Assembly: GCF_900142675.1 (NCBI RefSeq)
Contig: NZ_FRBS01000003.1
Coordinates: 434,001 to 498,000 of the forward strand
Origin: Shouchella rhizosphaerae
GTDB taxonomy: Bacteria; Bacillota; Bacilli; Bacillales; Bacillaceae_D
Length of the DNA stretch: 64,000 bases
Reading direction: 5' to 3'
Shown here: positions 43,756 to 54,353 of the stretch, in pieces
Numbering within the stretch: position 1 is the first letter of the stretch
Layout: the number at the start of each line of letters is the position of its first letter
The notes under the pieces: model-generated
Seen by the model: only the letters and a program-made list of their open reading frames with translations
The model's database searches: none
Told to the model about the DNA's origin: nothing
Program-made: the position numbers and the translations under genes

Positions 43756-44679
43756 GTGAAGCCAACAAAAACGATCATTGCTTTTTGCCTTTCAGGGCTT
43801 ATATTAACTGGGTGTTCTTTGCCGGGACTATCTGGCCCTTCCCAGCAAACAATCCGGATTGGCACAATGGTGACAAGCGAATCAGAAATTCTAGGGCAAA
43901 TCGTCGCCCTATTGATCGAAGAAGAAACGGATTTGCAGACCGAGTTAATTACGAAACTAGGCTCTTCTGTCGTCCAGCATCAAGCGCTTGTACAAGGTGA
44001 CTTGGACATTACGGCTGCTCGCTATACAGGTACAGACTTGTCTGCGGCACTTGGCATGGACCCTGTTACTGACCGAGACGAAGCAATGGACATCGTGAAA
44101 CGAGAATTTTCTGAGCGCTTCGATCAAACTTGGTTTGATTCATATGGATTTGAAAATACGTACGCCCTTTCTGTTACCGAAGCATTTGCAGATGAGCATG
44201 GAATTGAAACGATTTCAGACTTGGAAGCTTTTGCACCGGAACTCCGTTTTGGCGTCGATAATTCATGGGTGAATCGCAAAGGCGATGGCTACCAAGGTTT
44301 TCAAGAAAGCTATTTTGCTTTTGGCAACGTGTTTCCGATGAATGTCGGCCTCGTATATGAAGCCAACGCTAGCGGGCATATGGATGTTGTATTGGCTTAT
44401 TCTTCCGACGGGCGTATTCAGGAATACAATTTAAAAGTGCTTGAAGATGACCGGCGGTTTTTCCCGCCTTACGATGCCTCGCCGGTTGTACGCAATGAGG
44501 TGCTTGAACAATATCCAGAGCTTTCGCCGCTTTTAGAACGCTTAACTGGCACCATCACGACTGAAAAAATGCAAGAATTAAACTATATGGCTGACGTGGA
44601 ATTAAAAAATCCGCGCCTTGTTGCCCAAACCTTTTTAGAAGAAAACAATTACTTTAAGGACAAGGAGGAAAGCCACTAA
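43756..44679 (+). CDS. opuCC: osmoprotectant-binding lipoprotein (OpuCC-type)
   Basis: A 307-residue extracellular solute-binding lipoprotein. GTG 43756 has GGGGGGAGGAG upstream. The signal ends in lipobox LTGC (residues 17-20: LILTGCSLPG). The mature part begins QTIRIGTMVTSESEILGQIVALLIEEETD, the usual OpuCC/OsmF pattern, and later shows QALVQGDLDITAARYTGTDL, the region that contributes aromatic pocket residues. It ends by overlapping the opuCD ATG by 1 bp. Confidence 0.93.
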   Translation: MKPTKTIIAFCLSGLILTGCSLPGLSGPSQQTIRIGTMVTSESEILGQIVALLIEEETDLQTELITKLGSSVVQHQALVQGDLDITAARYTGTDLSAALGMDPVTDRDEAMDIVKREFSERFDQTWFDSYGFENTYALSVTEAFADEHGIETISDLEAFAPELRFGVDNSWVNRKGDGYQGFQESYFAFGNVFPMNVGLVYEANASGHMDVVLAYSSDGRIQEYNLKVLEDDRRFFPPYDASPVVRNEVLEQYPELSPLLERLTGTITTEKMQELNYMADVELKNPRLVAQTFLEENNYFKDKEESH

Positions 44680-45341
44680 TGGACACGTTCCAGGAATTCA
44701 TCACATACGTTTCCCAAAACAGCGGCTACATTGCGGCACAATTTTACCGCCACTTTCTTATGGCTGCCTATGGCGTCCTTTTTGCAGCGATTGTATCGAT
44801 TCCCCTTGGCGTGCTCATTGCCAAATATGGGCGTTTAAGCGGCTGGGTTCTGGCTGTTGGGAACATCATTCAGACCATTCCTGCTCTTGGCATGATCGCC
44901 GTCATTATGCTCGTCCTCGGCCTTGGACCCAACACTGCTGTCATGACGTTATTTCTTTATTCCATTTTGCCGATTACACAAAACACGTATGTCGGCATGA
45001 AAGGTGTCGACCAAGCTCTTGTTGAGGCTGGGCGTGCAAGTGGCATGACACGTTTTCAGCTATTGCGCATGGTTGAACTCCCATTGGCCATTAGCGTCAT
45101 TATGGCCGGCCTCCGCAATGCCCTTGTCGTCGGGATTGGCATTGCTGCAATTGGCGCTTTTGTCGGTGCAGGCGGGCTTGGCGAAATCATTTTGACAGGG
45201 ACAAACGCCACAGATGGGATGGCGATTATTCTTGCCGGTGCCATTCCAACTGCCTTTATGGCGATTATTGCAGACATGTTAATGGGCTGGATTGAAAGAA
45301 AGCTACACCCGTTTAAACAATCGAAACCACAAACCAGTTAA
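44679..45341 (+). CDS. opuCD: osmoprotectant ABC transporter permease (OpuCD-type)
   Basis: A 220-residue membrane protein with about six hydrophobic segments. The EAA-type loop VEAGRASGMTRFQLLRMVELPLAISVIMAGLRNAL lies near residues 110-146. ATG 44679 overlaps the end of opuCC (TAATG). It is the last gene of the four-gene operon and is followed by a strong hairpin. Confidence 0.93.
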   Translation: MDTFQEFITYVSQNSGYIAAQFYRHFLMAAYGVLFAAIVSIPLGVLIAKYGRLSGWVLAVGNIIQTIPALGMIAVIMLVLGLGPNTAVMTLFLYSILPITQNTYVGMKGVDQALVEAGRASGMTRFQLLRMVELPLAISVIMAGLRNALVVGIGIAAIGAFVGAGGLGEIILTGTNATDGMAIILAGAIPTAFMAIIADMLMGWIERKLHPFKQSKPQTS

Positions 45342-45358
45342 CCATGTTAACGCAGCTT

Positions 45359-45392
45359 AAGCCAGTTGAGCGCATGTGCTCAACTGGCTTTT
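45359..45392 (+). terminator. terminator of the opuC operon
   Basis: AAGCCAGTTGAGC (45359-45371) pairs with GCTCAACTGGCTT (45378-45390), 13 bp perfect, with TTTT after the stem, 18 bp past the opuCD stop. Confidence 0.9.
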
Positions 45393-45540
45393 ATGTTTCT
45401 ATACCACTCGTCCTCTCATGCCTTTACCTGCTCGAGAAGAGGCTTTCGTTCCATTCGGCAATCACAAGGAATAGCACGTTTCTGTAGCCCACCTCTATTG
45501 TTACGAGCTAGGGGCTAGGAGTCGATTTTTAAAATGCCGT

Positions 45541-45798
45541 CTACCCATCGTTTTCCACATAAGCAACCAAGGCATCCAGTGCTTCTTTTTCATCGTGCCC
45601 TTCTGTGACAATCGTGATCGTCGTGCCTTTGCCGAGTGCCAAGCCCATTAATCCCATGATGCTTTTCGCATTGACTTTGGCATTGTCTTTTACAATAAAC
45701 ACTTCAGACGAAAATCGATTGGCTTCTTGGACAAACATCGCCGCAGGCCGGGCCTGCAAACCTGATTTAAGTTGGATGGTTACTTCTTTTTGCGCCAT
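45541..45798 (-). CDS. crh: catabolite repression HPr-like protein Crh
   Basis: An 85-residue HPr paralogue. Gln15 replaces the phosphotransferase His15 (SGLQARPAA), which is the mark of Crh: it cannot carry sugar phosphate. The regulatory Ser46 (NAKSIMGLM) is kept and is phosphorylated by HprK; Crh-Ser-P is a corepressor for CcpA. It follows whiA by only a few bases, the B. subtilis order. The hprK gene lies at the right edge of this window. Confidence 0.96.
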   Translation of the reverse strand: MAQKEVTIQLKSGLQARPAAMFVQEANRFSSEVFIVKDNAKVNAKSIMGLMGLALGKGTTITIVTEGHDEKEALDALVAYVENDG

Positions 45799-45801
45799 TC
45801 C

Positions 45802-46776
45802 TCATTTCCCCCTATGCGTATTTAATTTTTTGGCATCAAACGTGCCGTTACGGAGCTTGTCCGCAAATTCGTCAATCTTACGGAGCCGATGGTTTATACC
45901 TGATTTGCTCACTTTCCCGCCCTGCATCATTTCCCCTAGTTCTTTCAACGTCACATCTTGGTGCTTCACTCGGAGCTTAGCGACTTCCTGTAGTTTAGGC
46001 GGCAAGTTTTCCAAGCCAATCGTTTTATCAATAAAACGAATGTTTTCTACTTGGCGAAGGGCAGCCCCGACCGTTTTGTTTAAATTAGCCGTTTCACAAT
46101 TTACAAGCCGGTTAACAGAGTTGCGCATATCTTTCATAATGCGGACGTCTTCAAAATAAAGAAGTGCTTGGTGGGCGCCAATGATATTCAGGAATTCCGT
46201 TATCTTTTCGCTTTCTTTTAAGTACGTAATAAATCCTTTTTTCCGTTCAAGCGTTTTAGCTGAAAGAGAAAATCCGTTCATTAGTTCACATATCGCTTGG
46301 TTATGCTCTTCATAAAGCGAAAAGATTTCTAAATGGTAAGAAGACGTTTCTGGATGGTTAATGGAGCCGCCTGCTAAAAAAGCCCCCCGCAAATAAGCAC
46401 GTTTGCAACAAGACTCTTTTACAATTTCCGGAGAAATGTCACGAATAAATTGAAAAGACCCGTTCAAAATCCGCAAATCCTCAAGTAGCTGGCGCGCTTC
46501 TTTGGAAATGCGCACCATATAAACATTATTCTTTTTAAGACGCATTTTCTTTTGAACGAGCAACTCAATGTGGATATTAGGGTATAGATGCTTGATAAGT
46601 GTGTATATCCGTCTGGCAATGGCTGCATTTTCGGTTGTTACATCTAAACCGACTTGCTTATTGCCAAGCGACAGCGACCCGTTCATCCGGATGAGGGCAG
46701 AAAGCTCTGCCCGAGCACAGCAAGAAACAAGCTCAAGCTGTGTCAGTTCTTTTTTGGCATTCGCGGCAAAAGACAC
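45802..46776 (-). CDS. whiA: DNA-binding protein WhiA
   Basis: A 324-residue protein with an inactive LAGLIDADG-homing-endonuclease-like N-terminal domain and a C-terminal helix-turn-helix (about 265-310: [27 protein letters not shown]). GTG 46776 is chosen because it gives the family start [14 protein letters not shown]; in-frame upstream ATGs lack better support. [29 protein letters not shown] is the conserved core. In Bacillus it influences cell division and fatty-acid composition. It lies 43 bp after yvcK. Confidence 0.95.
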   Translation of the reverse strand: MSFAANAKKELTQLELVSCCARAELSALIRMNGSLSLGNKQVGLDVTTENAAIARRIYTLIKHLYPNIHIELLVQKKMRLKKNNVYMVRISKEARQLLEDLRILNGSFQFIRDISPEIVKESCCKRAYLRGAFLAGGSINHPETSSYHLEIFSLYEEHNQAICELMNGFSLSAKTLERKKGFITYLKESEKITEFLNIIGAHQALLYFEDVRIMKDMRNSVNRLVNCETANLNKTVGAALRQVENIRFIDKTIGLENLPPKLQEVAKLRVKHQDVTLKELGEMMQGGKVSKSGINHRLRKIDEFADKLRNGTFDAKKLNTHRGK

Positions 46777-46819
46777 GCCTCTCACCCTCTCTTTCATGAA
46801 GGGCGGCATAAAAGCCGCC

Positions 46820-47806
46820 CTAACACCGGTTTCGTTCCCGATATGTCGGTTGTTGTTCCTTTTCTTCCAGCAAACTTATTAGTGCTTTTGACACCTTCAT
46901 CGCATCATGGCGCAATTTTTGATTCGCCTCAAGGACAAAACGGCCTTTAATAGGCGTCACCCCCATTGATTCAAGGACATCACTGTCGACGACAACCTGT
47001 TCTGCTTTTTCTAAGCGATAAAGAGAGCGGACGCTTTCAGAGATTGTCGTGCTGTTGACTAAGATGTACTCAACCAATTGGCCGCCGCAATGCTTAAACA
47101 GGCCTTGTAAATGGTCAGAAGCGCTGTATCCGTCTGTTTCCCCTGCCTGTGTCATCACATTGCAAATATATGCTTTCTTCGCTTTAGAAGCAGCAATTGC
47201 TTCCTTAATGCCAGGGACAAGCAAATTTGGGACAATGCTCGTATAGAGGGAACCAGGGCCGAGTACAATTAAATCGGCTTCATGGAGGGCATCAAGCGTT
47301 TCAGGTAGAGGCGAGACATGTTCTGGAGACAAGTAAACGCGCTTAATCCCTTTAGCTGCAAGAGGGATGCTTGATTCTCCTGAGACAATTGAGCCATCGT
47401 GCATTTCCGCGTGAAGGACAATGCTCTCGTTTGCTGCTGGAAGCACACGCCCTCTCACATTCAATACTCGACTTATCGCCGAAATCCCTTTTTGAAAATC
47501 GCCTGTAATGGATGTCATTCCTGCTAGCAGCAGATTTCCGAGTGAATGTCCGCTTAGCCCGTCTCCACTTGAAAAACGGTGTTGAAACAGTTCTTCCACA
47601 AGCGGTTCCACTTCAGCAAGGGCCACAAGCACATTGCGCACATCCCCAGGCGGGGGAATATCGAGCTCTTTGCGAAGAATGCCGGAGCTACCGCCATCAT
47701 CCGCAACAGTCACAATCGCAGTGATATCGACTGGAAACGTCTTCAGCCCGCGCAAAATCACGGAAAGCCCAGTTCCTCCTCCTATGACAACGACCTTCTT
47801 TTTCAT
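46820..47806 (-). CDS. yvcK: YvcK/CofD-like gluconeogenesis factor
   Basis: A 328-residue protein of the CofD-like family, required for growth on gluconeogenic carbon sources and cell-wall homeostasis in B. subtilis; it binds UDP-sugars. [17 protein letters not shown] at the N-terminus and [31 protein letters not shown] are the family motifs. ATG 47806 overlaps the end of the RapZ-type gene (ATGA). Confidence 0.95.
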   Translation of the reverse strand: MKKKVVVIGGGTGLSVILRGLKTFPVDITAIVTVADDGGSSGILRKELDIPPPGDVRNVLVALAEVEPLVEELFQHRFSSGDGLSGHSLGNLLLAGMTSITGDFQKGISAISRVLNVRGRVLPAANESIVLHAEMHDGSIVSGESSIPLAAKGIKRVYLSPEHVSPLPETLDALHEADLIVLGPGSLYTSIVPNLLVPGIKEAIAASKAKKAYICNVMTQAGETDGYSASDHLQGLFKHCGGQLVEYILVNSTTISESVRSLYRLEKAEQVVVDSDVLESMGVTPIKGRFVLEANQKLRHDAMKVSKALISLLEEKEQQPTYRERNRC

Positions 47807-48693
47807 CGACTGTTCGCCTTCCGTTTGTTAATATCGCGGTGGCTCGTATACGCATCATATTTAGCTTCGTAATGAGCACAAAAGTATTCAGCCAATGTCA
47901 CTGAACGGTGCTGGCCGCCTGTACAGCCGATCCCGATGACAACTTGGCTTTTCCCTTCCCGTTTGTAATGGGGAAGCATAAAGTCAAATAAATCAGTCAG
48001 CTTCTCCACAAATTGTTTTGTTTCTTTCCATTTTAACACATAAGAGGACACTTCTGTCTGTAATCCCGTTTTTGGCCGCAAATCTTCAACGTAGTGCGGG
48101 TTCGGCAAAAAGCGGACATCAAATACTAGGTCGGCATCAATCGGAATGCCATATTTGAATCCAAATGAAACAAAATGGACAGCAAATGCTTGGCGGTCAT
48201 TCCCAGCAAAACGCTGCATGATTTTTTCCCGTAGCTGGAGTGGCTTTAACTCTGTCGTATCAATGATTTGCTGAGCGCGCCCCTTTATTTCTTCAAGCAA
48301 ATTCCGCTCTTTTTGAATGCCTTCGAGTGGCAAGCCCCCTTTGGCTAATGGGTGTGTACGCCTCGTTTCTTTATAGCGCTGCACAAGCTTAGAATCTTTT
48401 GCATCTAAATACAAAATTTGGATTTTAAGTCTACTTGCCGGCGTTTCATTCAGTTCATCAATGGCTTTGAACAATTCATCAAAAAAGGACTGCCCTCGTA
48501 AATCCATGACGAGCGCCACTTTTGTGACTTTATCGATGCCGCCCTCAATCAATTCAATAAACTTCGGCAGCAAGACTGGAGGCAAGTTGTCAATACAATA
48601 ATAGCCTAAATCTTCAAAGCTTCGGACAGCAACGGATTTTCCAGCGCCAGACATACCGGTAATAATGACAATCTCGACTTCAGACTGGTTCAT
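47803..48693 (-). CDS. yvcJ: RapZ-family nucleotide-binding protein
   Basis: A 296-residue RapZ-family protein that binds and hydrolyses nucleotides. The Walker A motif is [30 protein letters not shown]; the C-terminal domain has [21 protein letters not shown]. In E. coli RapZ is an RNase E adaptor; in Bacillus, YvcJ affects competence. ATG 48693 overlaps the NUDIX gene stop (ATGA). Confidence 0.95.
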   Translation of the reverse strand: MNQSEVEIVIITGMSGAGKSVAVRSFEDLGYYCIDNLPPVLLPKFIELIEGGIDKVTKVALVMDLRGQSFFDELFKAIDELNETPASRLKIQILYLDAKDSKLVQRYKETRRTHPLAKGGLPLEGIQKERNLLEEIKGRAQQIIDTTELKPLQLREKIMQRFAGNDRQAFAVHFVSFGFKYGIPIDADLVFDVRFLPNPHYVEDLRPKTGLQTEVSSYVLKWKETKQFVEKLTDLFDFMLPHYKREGKSQVVIGIGCTGGQHRSVTLAEYFCAHYEAKYDAYTSHRDINKRKANSR

Positions 48694-49187
48694 AGTGCTG
48701 CCCCTTTCTCTTGCATCGGTTTCGGATCAAGTCGATAATCAATCAGCTTAAAATCCTTTGTATAATAAAACGTTCCGTATAAAACGCCTTTTTGATTTAA
48801 AATGTGGTTAAAGACATGGTGGTCCCCTTCTGCCATTGGCAAATCCGCATGAGCATCACGCTTTTGCCAGACAAGCTTCCCTTCCGGAGACTGATCGAGC
48901 ATCGTGCCTTCATAGCTGCTGGCAAGAAAGGAGAACATCATCCACTCATCTTCCATAGTTTGCCCCTCACCTACAATGACCACCGTGGTCACTGCGCGCA
49001 ATTCAGGGTCTTTAATGGATAGTCCTGTTTCTTCTCGAAATTCACGGACAACAGCTTCTTTAATCGTTTCGCCATGCTCCATTTTTCCGCCTGGCGCTAC
49101 CCACCAGCCACGGCTTGGCTTTTGAAGCATTAAACATTGATCCGCTGTTGCCAGTATACAATTGGTTATTCGCTGCAAGCCTCTCAC
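48690..49187 (-). CDS. yvcI: NUDIX hydrolase YvcI
   Basis: A 165-residue NUDIX protein. The NUDIX box [26 protein letters not shown] lies at about residues 32-57 and includes the REFREETG core. B. subtilis YvcI has this position before yvcJ. The substrate (a nucleoside diphosphate derivative) is not defined. GTG 49187 is listed, but TTG 49178 has the better spaced GAGGTG and gives MQRITNC; either is possible. It is the first gene of the yvcI-yvcJ-yvcK-whiA-crh operon. Confidence 0.88.
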   Translation of the reverse strand: MRGLQRITNCILATADQCLMLQKPSRGWWVAPGGKMEHGETIKEAVVREFREETGLSIKDPELRAVTTVVIVGEGQTMEDEWMMFSFLASSYEGTMLDQSPEGKLVWQKRDAHADLPMAEGDHHVFNHILNQKGVLYGTFYYTKDFKLIDYRLDPKPMQEKGAAL

Positions 49188-49206
49188 CTCGCGTTCCTCA
49201 TTTTAT

Positions 49207-49235
49207 AGTATACAAGTAATTAAGGGAGGCGACAA
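49207..49235 (-). promoter_or_regulatory. promoter of yvcI operon
   Basis: On the minus strand -35 TTGTCG (49235-49230), 17-bp spacer, -10 TATACT (49212-49207), 20 bp above the yvcI start. Confidence 0.65.
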
Positions 49236-49264
49236 TGATGGCGCTTATTTTGTTCGGTTTAACC

Positions 49265-49291
49265 AAAAAAAAGGCGCAGAAGTCTGCGCCT
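49265..49291 (-). terminator. terminator between trxB and yvcI
   Basis: AGGCGCAG (49272-49279), AAGT, CTGCGCCT (49284-49291): 8-bp stem with eight T residues after it on the minus strand, about 150 bp past the trxB stop. Confidence 0.88.
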
Positions 49292-49439
49292 AAATGAAGC
49301 TATATTTTAAAAAAGGGGGTCAATTACTGTTTCTATTATAAAGGAACCGTTATTTCAATTGCATTACAGCACCTTTAAAAGCTGATGACGGTTTACCCCT
49401 TTAAAGCAAATTCGTTCTTGTTCACTCTAAGAACTACGC

Positions 49440-50405
<966 letters not shown>

Positions 50406-50448
50406 CTACTCTTCAAGTTATCTGCTTCCATCGTAGCGAAAAAAACAG

Positions 50449-51498
50449 CTAACTGTCTAATGTTCTGCTCAAGAAGCCACGTTCGGCAAACAATGTAAAC
50501 GAAATATCGTCTGATTGTTTGTTGGCCACCGCTTCCATTAACTGTTTCGAAGCTCCGTCGCCAAGATCTACCGCTTTTTTCAAATGTTCTAAAGCGGCTT
50601 TTTCATTGTGTTCATGGTAGGAAGCGACACCGTAACACCGCAAAAGGGCTGCTTCTTCATCAGCATCAATAGGAAAAGGCCGTGAAAGGACTTCTTTATA
50701 ATTTCCAAGAGCACATAGCACTTGGACAAGGCGCGCAGCGTGACCTGAATCAAGAGGATAAACGCTTGCAAGCCGCTCACGGTACCATTTCGCTTCTTTA
50801 GTATAGCCCATTTCAAAGTAAAATAATGCGAGATTGCATAATGCCAACAAGTTGCCAGAATCCTTATCGAGCACTTCCTGGCAAATGGCAAACGCTCTTT
50901 CGGTTTCACCGATGCAAAATAGCGCTTCGGCAAGATGATTTTGGGCAGCCCACAAACGAGGATGCTTGCTAACGATTGACTCAAGCAACGGCACCGCCAG
51001 CTCTGCTTGCCCTTTTCGCAAAAAAAGCCATGCCTGTTCATGGTCGTCTAAAAATTGTTCCGAACTCGCTTCTTCCTCCATAAAAGGGTCATCTTCAAAT
51101 AGCTCAAGCAATTCATGTGCTTCTTCGGCAAACTGCCCGTTTGGCTCTTTTTCTAGATAGAGACGCACATGCTTTTCGGCCTGATAAAAGTGGCCCATGT
51201 ACACTTCATTATTGGCAATAAAAAAATGACAAACAGGCTGTTGACTGCCGGAACTTGCCAGCACGGATTGTAAGAGTTCATTCGACCTCCCATACTCACC
51301 AAGTTCAGACAGCACTGCAGCCAACTGTATTTTAAAAATCGGTTCAGAGGCAGTAAGCTTTACTGCCCGCTCTAGCAGTTTTGCAGCCCGATTTAAATGC
51401 TTTTTGTGAAAAGCTTGCAATCCCCTGTGAAAAAAATAATCCCCATTTTGGTAAAACGGAACGATGGTCCTTGAATCTTCTTTCGATTCGTCGCTCAT
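50449..51498 (-). CDS. TPR-repeat protein
   Basis: A 349-residue protein composed largely of tetratricopeptide repeats, e.g. YFFHRGLQAFHKKHLNRAAKLLERAVKLTASEP and LLALCNLALFYFEMGYTKEAKWYRERLASVYP. There is no signal peptide or membrane segment. It resembles B. subtilis YvcD in context (next to trxB) and in fold but is shorter. ATG 51498 is chosen because GGAGGG lies about 10 bp upstream. TPR proteins scaffold other proteins; the partner is unknown. Confidence 0.75.
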   Translation of the reverse strand: MSDESKEDSRTIVPFYQNGDYFFHRGLQAFHKKHLNRAAKLLERAVKLTASEPIFKIQLAAVLSELGEYGRSNELLQSVLASSGSQQPVCHFFIANNEVYMGHFYQAEKHVRLYLEKEPNGQFAEEAHELLELFEDDPFMEEEASSEQFLDDHEQAWLFLRKGQAELAVPLLESIVSKHPRLWAAQNHLAEALFCIGETERAFAICQEVLDKDSGNLLALCNLALFYFEMGYTKEAKWYRERLASVYPLDSGHAARLVQVLCALGNYKEVLSRPFPIDADEEAALLRCYGVASYHEHNEKAALEHLKKAVDLGDGASKQLMEAVANKQSDDISFTLFAERGFLSRTLDS

Positions 51499-51732
51499 GT
51501 AAGCTTGTCCCTCCAAGCAAATGATCTATCTATCGTCAAGTATACACTAAACGTGATTTTCTGTAAGGACAACCGTTAAAAAAGTTGTTTTGAAAAAATT
51601 TTGTGCCCATTTCCTATCCGTTGCTTGAAAAATCGGAGGCTGCGTCCCGCTTTCGCCTTTCTTTTTAAGCATAATGTTAAAGCGCGACTGCTTCCATCAT
51701 TATAAAGCTCGCAAATAATGGGGCTGACAGAT

Positions 51733-51773
51733 AAAAAAGTGTGCCTCTTTAATCCGCGATTAAAGAGGCACAC
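51733..51773 (-). terminator. terminator of the P450 gene
   Basis: A perfect 16-bp stem, GTGTGCCTCTTTAATC (51739-51754) and GATTAAAGAGGCACAC (51758-51773), with a 3-base loop and six T residues after it on the minus strand. It begins 2 bp past the stop codon. Confidence 0.95.
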
Positions 51774-51775
51774 GT

Positions 51776-53029
51776 TTATTGAAAGCGGACATTCGTCATC
51801 ACAAAATGGCTATGGGGCAAAGCTGGCATTTCGTTAAATTGGAAACGTAAATCTTGTTCAGGCACAGTATAATCGATTCGATTGACAAGAAAATCCAAAC
51901 TTTCTTTCATAATCTCGATTGTGATCCATTCGCCTGCGCAACGATGGCCGACATTGCGGTCGCCTCCACCTTGAGGAATAAAGGCAAACGGGCTTTTGTT
52001 CCATGTCGCAAAGCGATCTGGCCGAAACTGTTCGGGATTGTCCCAAAGCTTTGGATGATGATTGGTCCCGTATAAATCGAGAAGCACTAATGTGCCTTTC
52101 TTAAATGGGTAGCCATTCCACGTAAAATCCTTAATTGGCCGCGCAGGCACAAAAGGGAAAAATGGATAGAAGCGCCTGACTTCTTGGACAAAATGCTGTA
52201 ATTTTTCTTCGTCTGATCCGAGCTTTTCCCGTTCTTGCGGGTGTTGATGGACAGCGAGTGCCGTGAAGCAAATGTAGATGGAAATGGCCACAATGGGCCG
52301 GAGGATATTGATGATTTCAACAGCTGCTGTTTGCGCGTCCATCCATTCGCCATTTAATTCGCGGTGGAACGACATCGTATGCAATGTTTTTCCTTCTGCT
52401 GCTTGTCGCTTGCCCGTACGGACATCCTCTACAAGCTCTTTCACCCAACTTTCGGCTTTGCCCCGGCTGCGCCGCCCTTTCCAATGGGCTGGCCCGATCG
52501 CCGCTGGTGCTTCAATCATGGCGCGGAACCACTCCGCTTTGTCTTTCACTTCGTCTTCCTCAACGGGAATCCCAGCCCACTCGAACGCAGTCCGGCACAT
52601 TACTTCTTGTGCTTCTTCATACAAAACAACTTTTGATTGGTTCTGCCATCTTTGAGCGGCTCGTTCCCATTGTTTTGAAGCAATAGCGCGAATGTCTTTT
52701 AGCGTTTCTTTCGACATGAGCGACATAAACATCGCTTTTCGATGATGGTGTGCTTCCCCATCAAGCGCTTGAACGCCGCCTTTGCCAAATAGCGTTTTTA
52801 AAACCCGTTTTGGGGCCGCGCCTGCTCGCTTAAATTTTTCATTATCATAAAACAGTTCGGCTGCTTCCTCCCCACGTATACAAATCGCTTCTTGCCCTAG
52901 CAAGCGTGTTTTAAAAAGATCCGATTGAAATGCTTGGGCTCGGTTTGTGCCATATAAATACCCTTCTCGGAGTACGGCTACACTGTTATCTATCCCTGCT
53001 TCTTTTGGGATTTCCTTTTCACTGGCCAC
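51776..53029 (-). CDS. cypC: cytochrome P450 of the CYP152 type (fatty-acid peroxygenase)
   Basis: A 417-residue haem enzyme resembling B. subtilis CypC (P450 BS-beta), which hydroxylates fatty acids at alpha or beta carbon using hydrogen peroxide and needs no redox partner. The haem ligand Cys364 is in GGGDRNVGHRCAGEW. The CYP152 mark Arg244-Pro245 (NILRPIVAIS), which binds the fatty-acid carboxylate and replaces the usual acid-alcohol pair, is present. GVQALDGEAHHHRK matches the distal substrate/haem region. It is monocistronic with a strong terminator. ATG 53029 has GGAGAAGG upstream. Confidence 0.92.
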   Translation of the reverse strand: MASEKEIPKEAGIDNSVAVLREGYLYGTNRAQAFQSDLFKTRLLGQEAICIRGEEAAELFYDNEKFKRAGAAPKRVLKTLFGKGGVQALDGEAHHHRKAMFMSLMSKETLKDIRAIASKQWERAAQRWQNQSKVVLYEEAQEVMCRTAFEWAGIPVEEDEVKDKAEWFRAMIEAPAAIGPAHWKGRRSRGKAESWVKELVEDVRTGKRQAAEGKTLHTMSFHRELNGEWMDAQTAAVEIINILRPIVAISIYICFTALAVHQHPQEREKLGSDEEKLQHFVQEVRRFYPFFPFVPARPIKDFTWNGYPFKKGTLVLLDLYGTNHHPKLWDNPEQFRPDRFATWNKSPFAFIPQGGGDRNVGHRCAGEWITIEIMKESLDFLVNRIDYTVPEQDLRFQFNEMPALPHSHFVMTNVRFQ

Positions 53030-53219
53030 TGTTACCTTCTCCTTTCATACGTAGGTTCGTTAACGATCTAGCAAGCACATTCGCCTGCTAACTTATGCTC
53101 TACCACCAGTGTAGCCGTTCTCCTTCCGTTTAAAACGTAAAAGGCATTCGCGTTCCGTGAGAACTGTTTCCGCTTTCGTGCGCAGCCAATAGGGAGTGCT
53201 TTGAGCTATGAGAACCTCT

Positions 53220-53411
53220 CTATGCCTGGGCCTCCACATCCTCTTTTTGCGATGCCATTATAAAAATCATAGCAAGAATACAAGCGAGCCCTCCCCATTG
53301 AAAAACACCGAACGGTTCACGGAGCCAAATGACCATCGTCACTACCGCAGCTAATGGTTCGGCACTTCCAAGCAGACTCGTTTCTTTCGGAGAAAGGGTA
53401 TTCACCGAAAC
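53220..53411 (-). pseudogene. EamA/DMT-type permease remnant, C-terminal fragment
   Basis: About 63 codons matching the last two membrane helices of an EamA-family drug/metabolite transporter: [49 protein letters not shown], then a charged end. In the family this segment is preceded by about 230 residues; here the frame is closed by a TAA a few bases upstream and no other part is found nearby. The gene is truncated at its 5' end and should be non-functional. Confidence 0.8.
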
Positions 53412-53503
53412 TTAAGGATTTCATTGATTAAGAGTGGACGCTAGCCAGCTTTTACTGAATAAAGCCAACAATCCCAGTTTAATCTATTAAAACATCGCTA
53501 TTC

Positions 53504-54256
53504 TCAGCTTTTGACTCGGTACCAGTATGTATACATTTCTTCAAAGCCAAGCTTCGTATAGAGTGCGAGGGCTGGCTTATTTTCACGAACCACTTGCAAG
53601 TAAGCAAAGGCTGCCCCATTTTCTTTTCCCCAATGAAGCAAATGTTGGATCAGCTGCGTCCCATATCCTTGTTTTTGTTCCTTCTTCTTTGTCACAATAT
53701 CAAATAACCCGATGTACTCGTCCTCAAGAACGCCTAACCCGCAAGCACAAGGGATCCCGTCTTTGTCCGTTATAAGCATGTAGCACGTCTCGGTGGCAAT
53801 GTTGTCAAACATTTGTTTTAATGTCTGCTGGTCTGCTTCGCAAACATGATTCCAACGACAATAATGATCAAACCATTTTCGGTCTTGTCTGGGGCAAATC
53901 TCAACATAAGCTTCTGGCTTTTCGCCGATTTGTGATAAAGACAAGATTTGCACACTCGTCTCCCCTACATAATCATACCCCTTTGCATGAAGAGAACGAT
54001 CCAACTCGCCTGGAAAAGCAGCCGCTGTCAGTTTATAAACGGCGGGCAAATGTTGCTTACGGTACATTTGTTCACAAGCCTCTATTTTCCTATCAAGCTC
54101 CTCACAGGAAGGATAGAGCGGGTTAATCGAGTTCGCTCTTTTTGTATAACCATTGGCAAAGCGCAAAATCCATCCGTCCTGCTGCACTGTCTTCAGGGCA
54201 GGCTGTGCATTCATGGATAACGCTTCTATTTTTCGAATGAGCGCTATGTCAGACAT
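53504..54256 (-). CDS. GNAT-family N-acetyltransferase
   Basis: A 250-residue protein with a C-terminal GNAT domain: acetyl-CoA loop TKKKEQKQGYGTQLIQHLLHWGK and the following strand and helix ENKPALALYTKLGFEEMYTYWYRV. The N-terminal 120 residues (DGWILRFANGYTKRANSINPLYPS) are a related fold seen in longer GNAT proteins. The acceptor is unknown. It lies alone between the permease remnant and the his operon terminator. Confidence 0.85.
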   Translation of the reverse strand: MSDIALIRKIEALSMNAQPALKTVQQDGWILRFANGYTKRANSINPLYPSCEELDRKIEACEQMYRKQHLPAVYKLTAAAFPGELDRSLHAKGYDYVGETSVQILSLSQIGEKPEAYVEICPRQDRKWFDHYCRWNHVCEADQQTLKQMFDNIATETCYMLITDKDGIPCACGLGVLEDEYIGLFDIVTKKKEQKQGYGTQLIQHLLHWGKENGAAFAYLQVVRENKPALALYTKLGFEEMYTYWYRVKS

Positions 54257-54306
54257 TTGTCTTCCCCCTTTTTGCTTTCCTTCTTATAAAGGTTAAAGTT
54301 TCCTCT

Positions 54307-54340
54307 AAAAAACAGCAACCTGGTTACTTAGGTTGCTGTT
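54307..54340 (-). terminator. terminator of the his operon
   Basis: AACAGCAACC (54311-54320) pairs with GGTTGCTGTT (54331-54340), 10 bp with a 10-base loop, followed on the minus strand by TTTT, 13 bp after the hisIE stop. Confidence 0.85.
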
Positions 54341-54353
54341 TTTTTACATGCTC

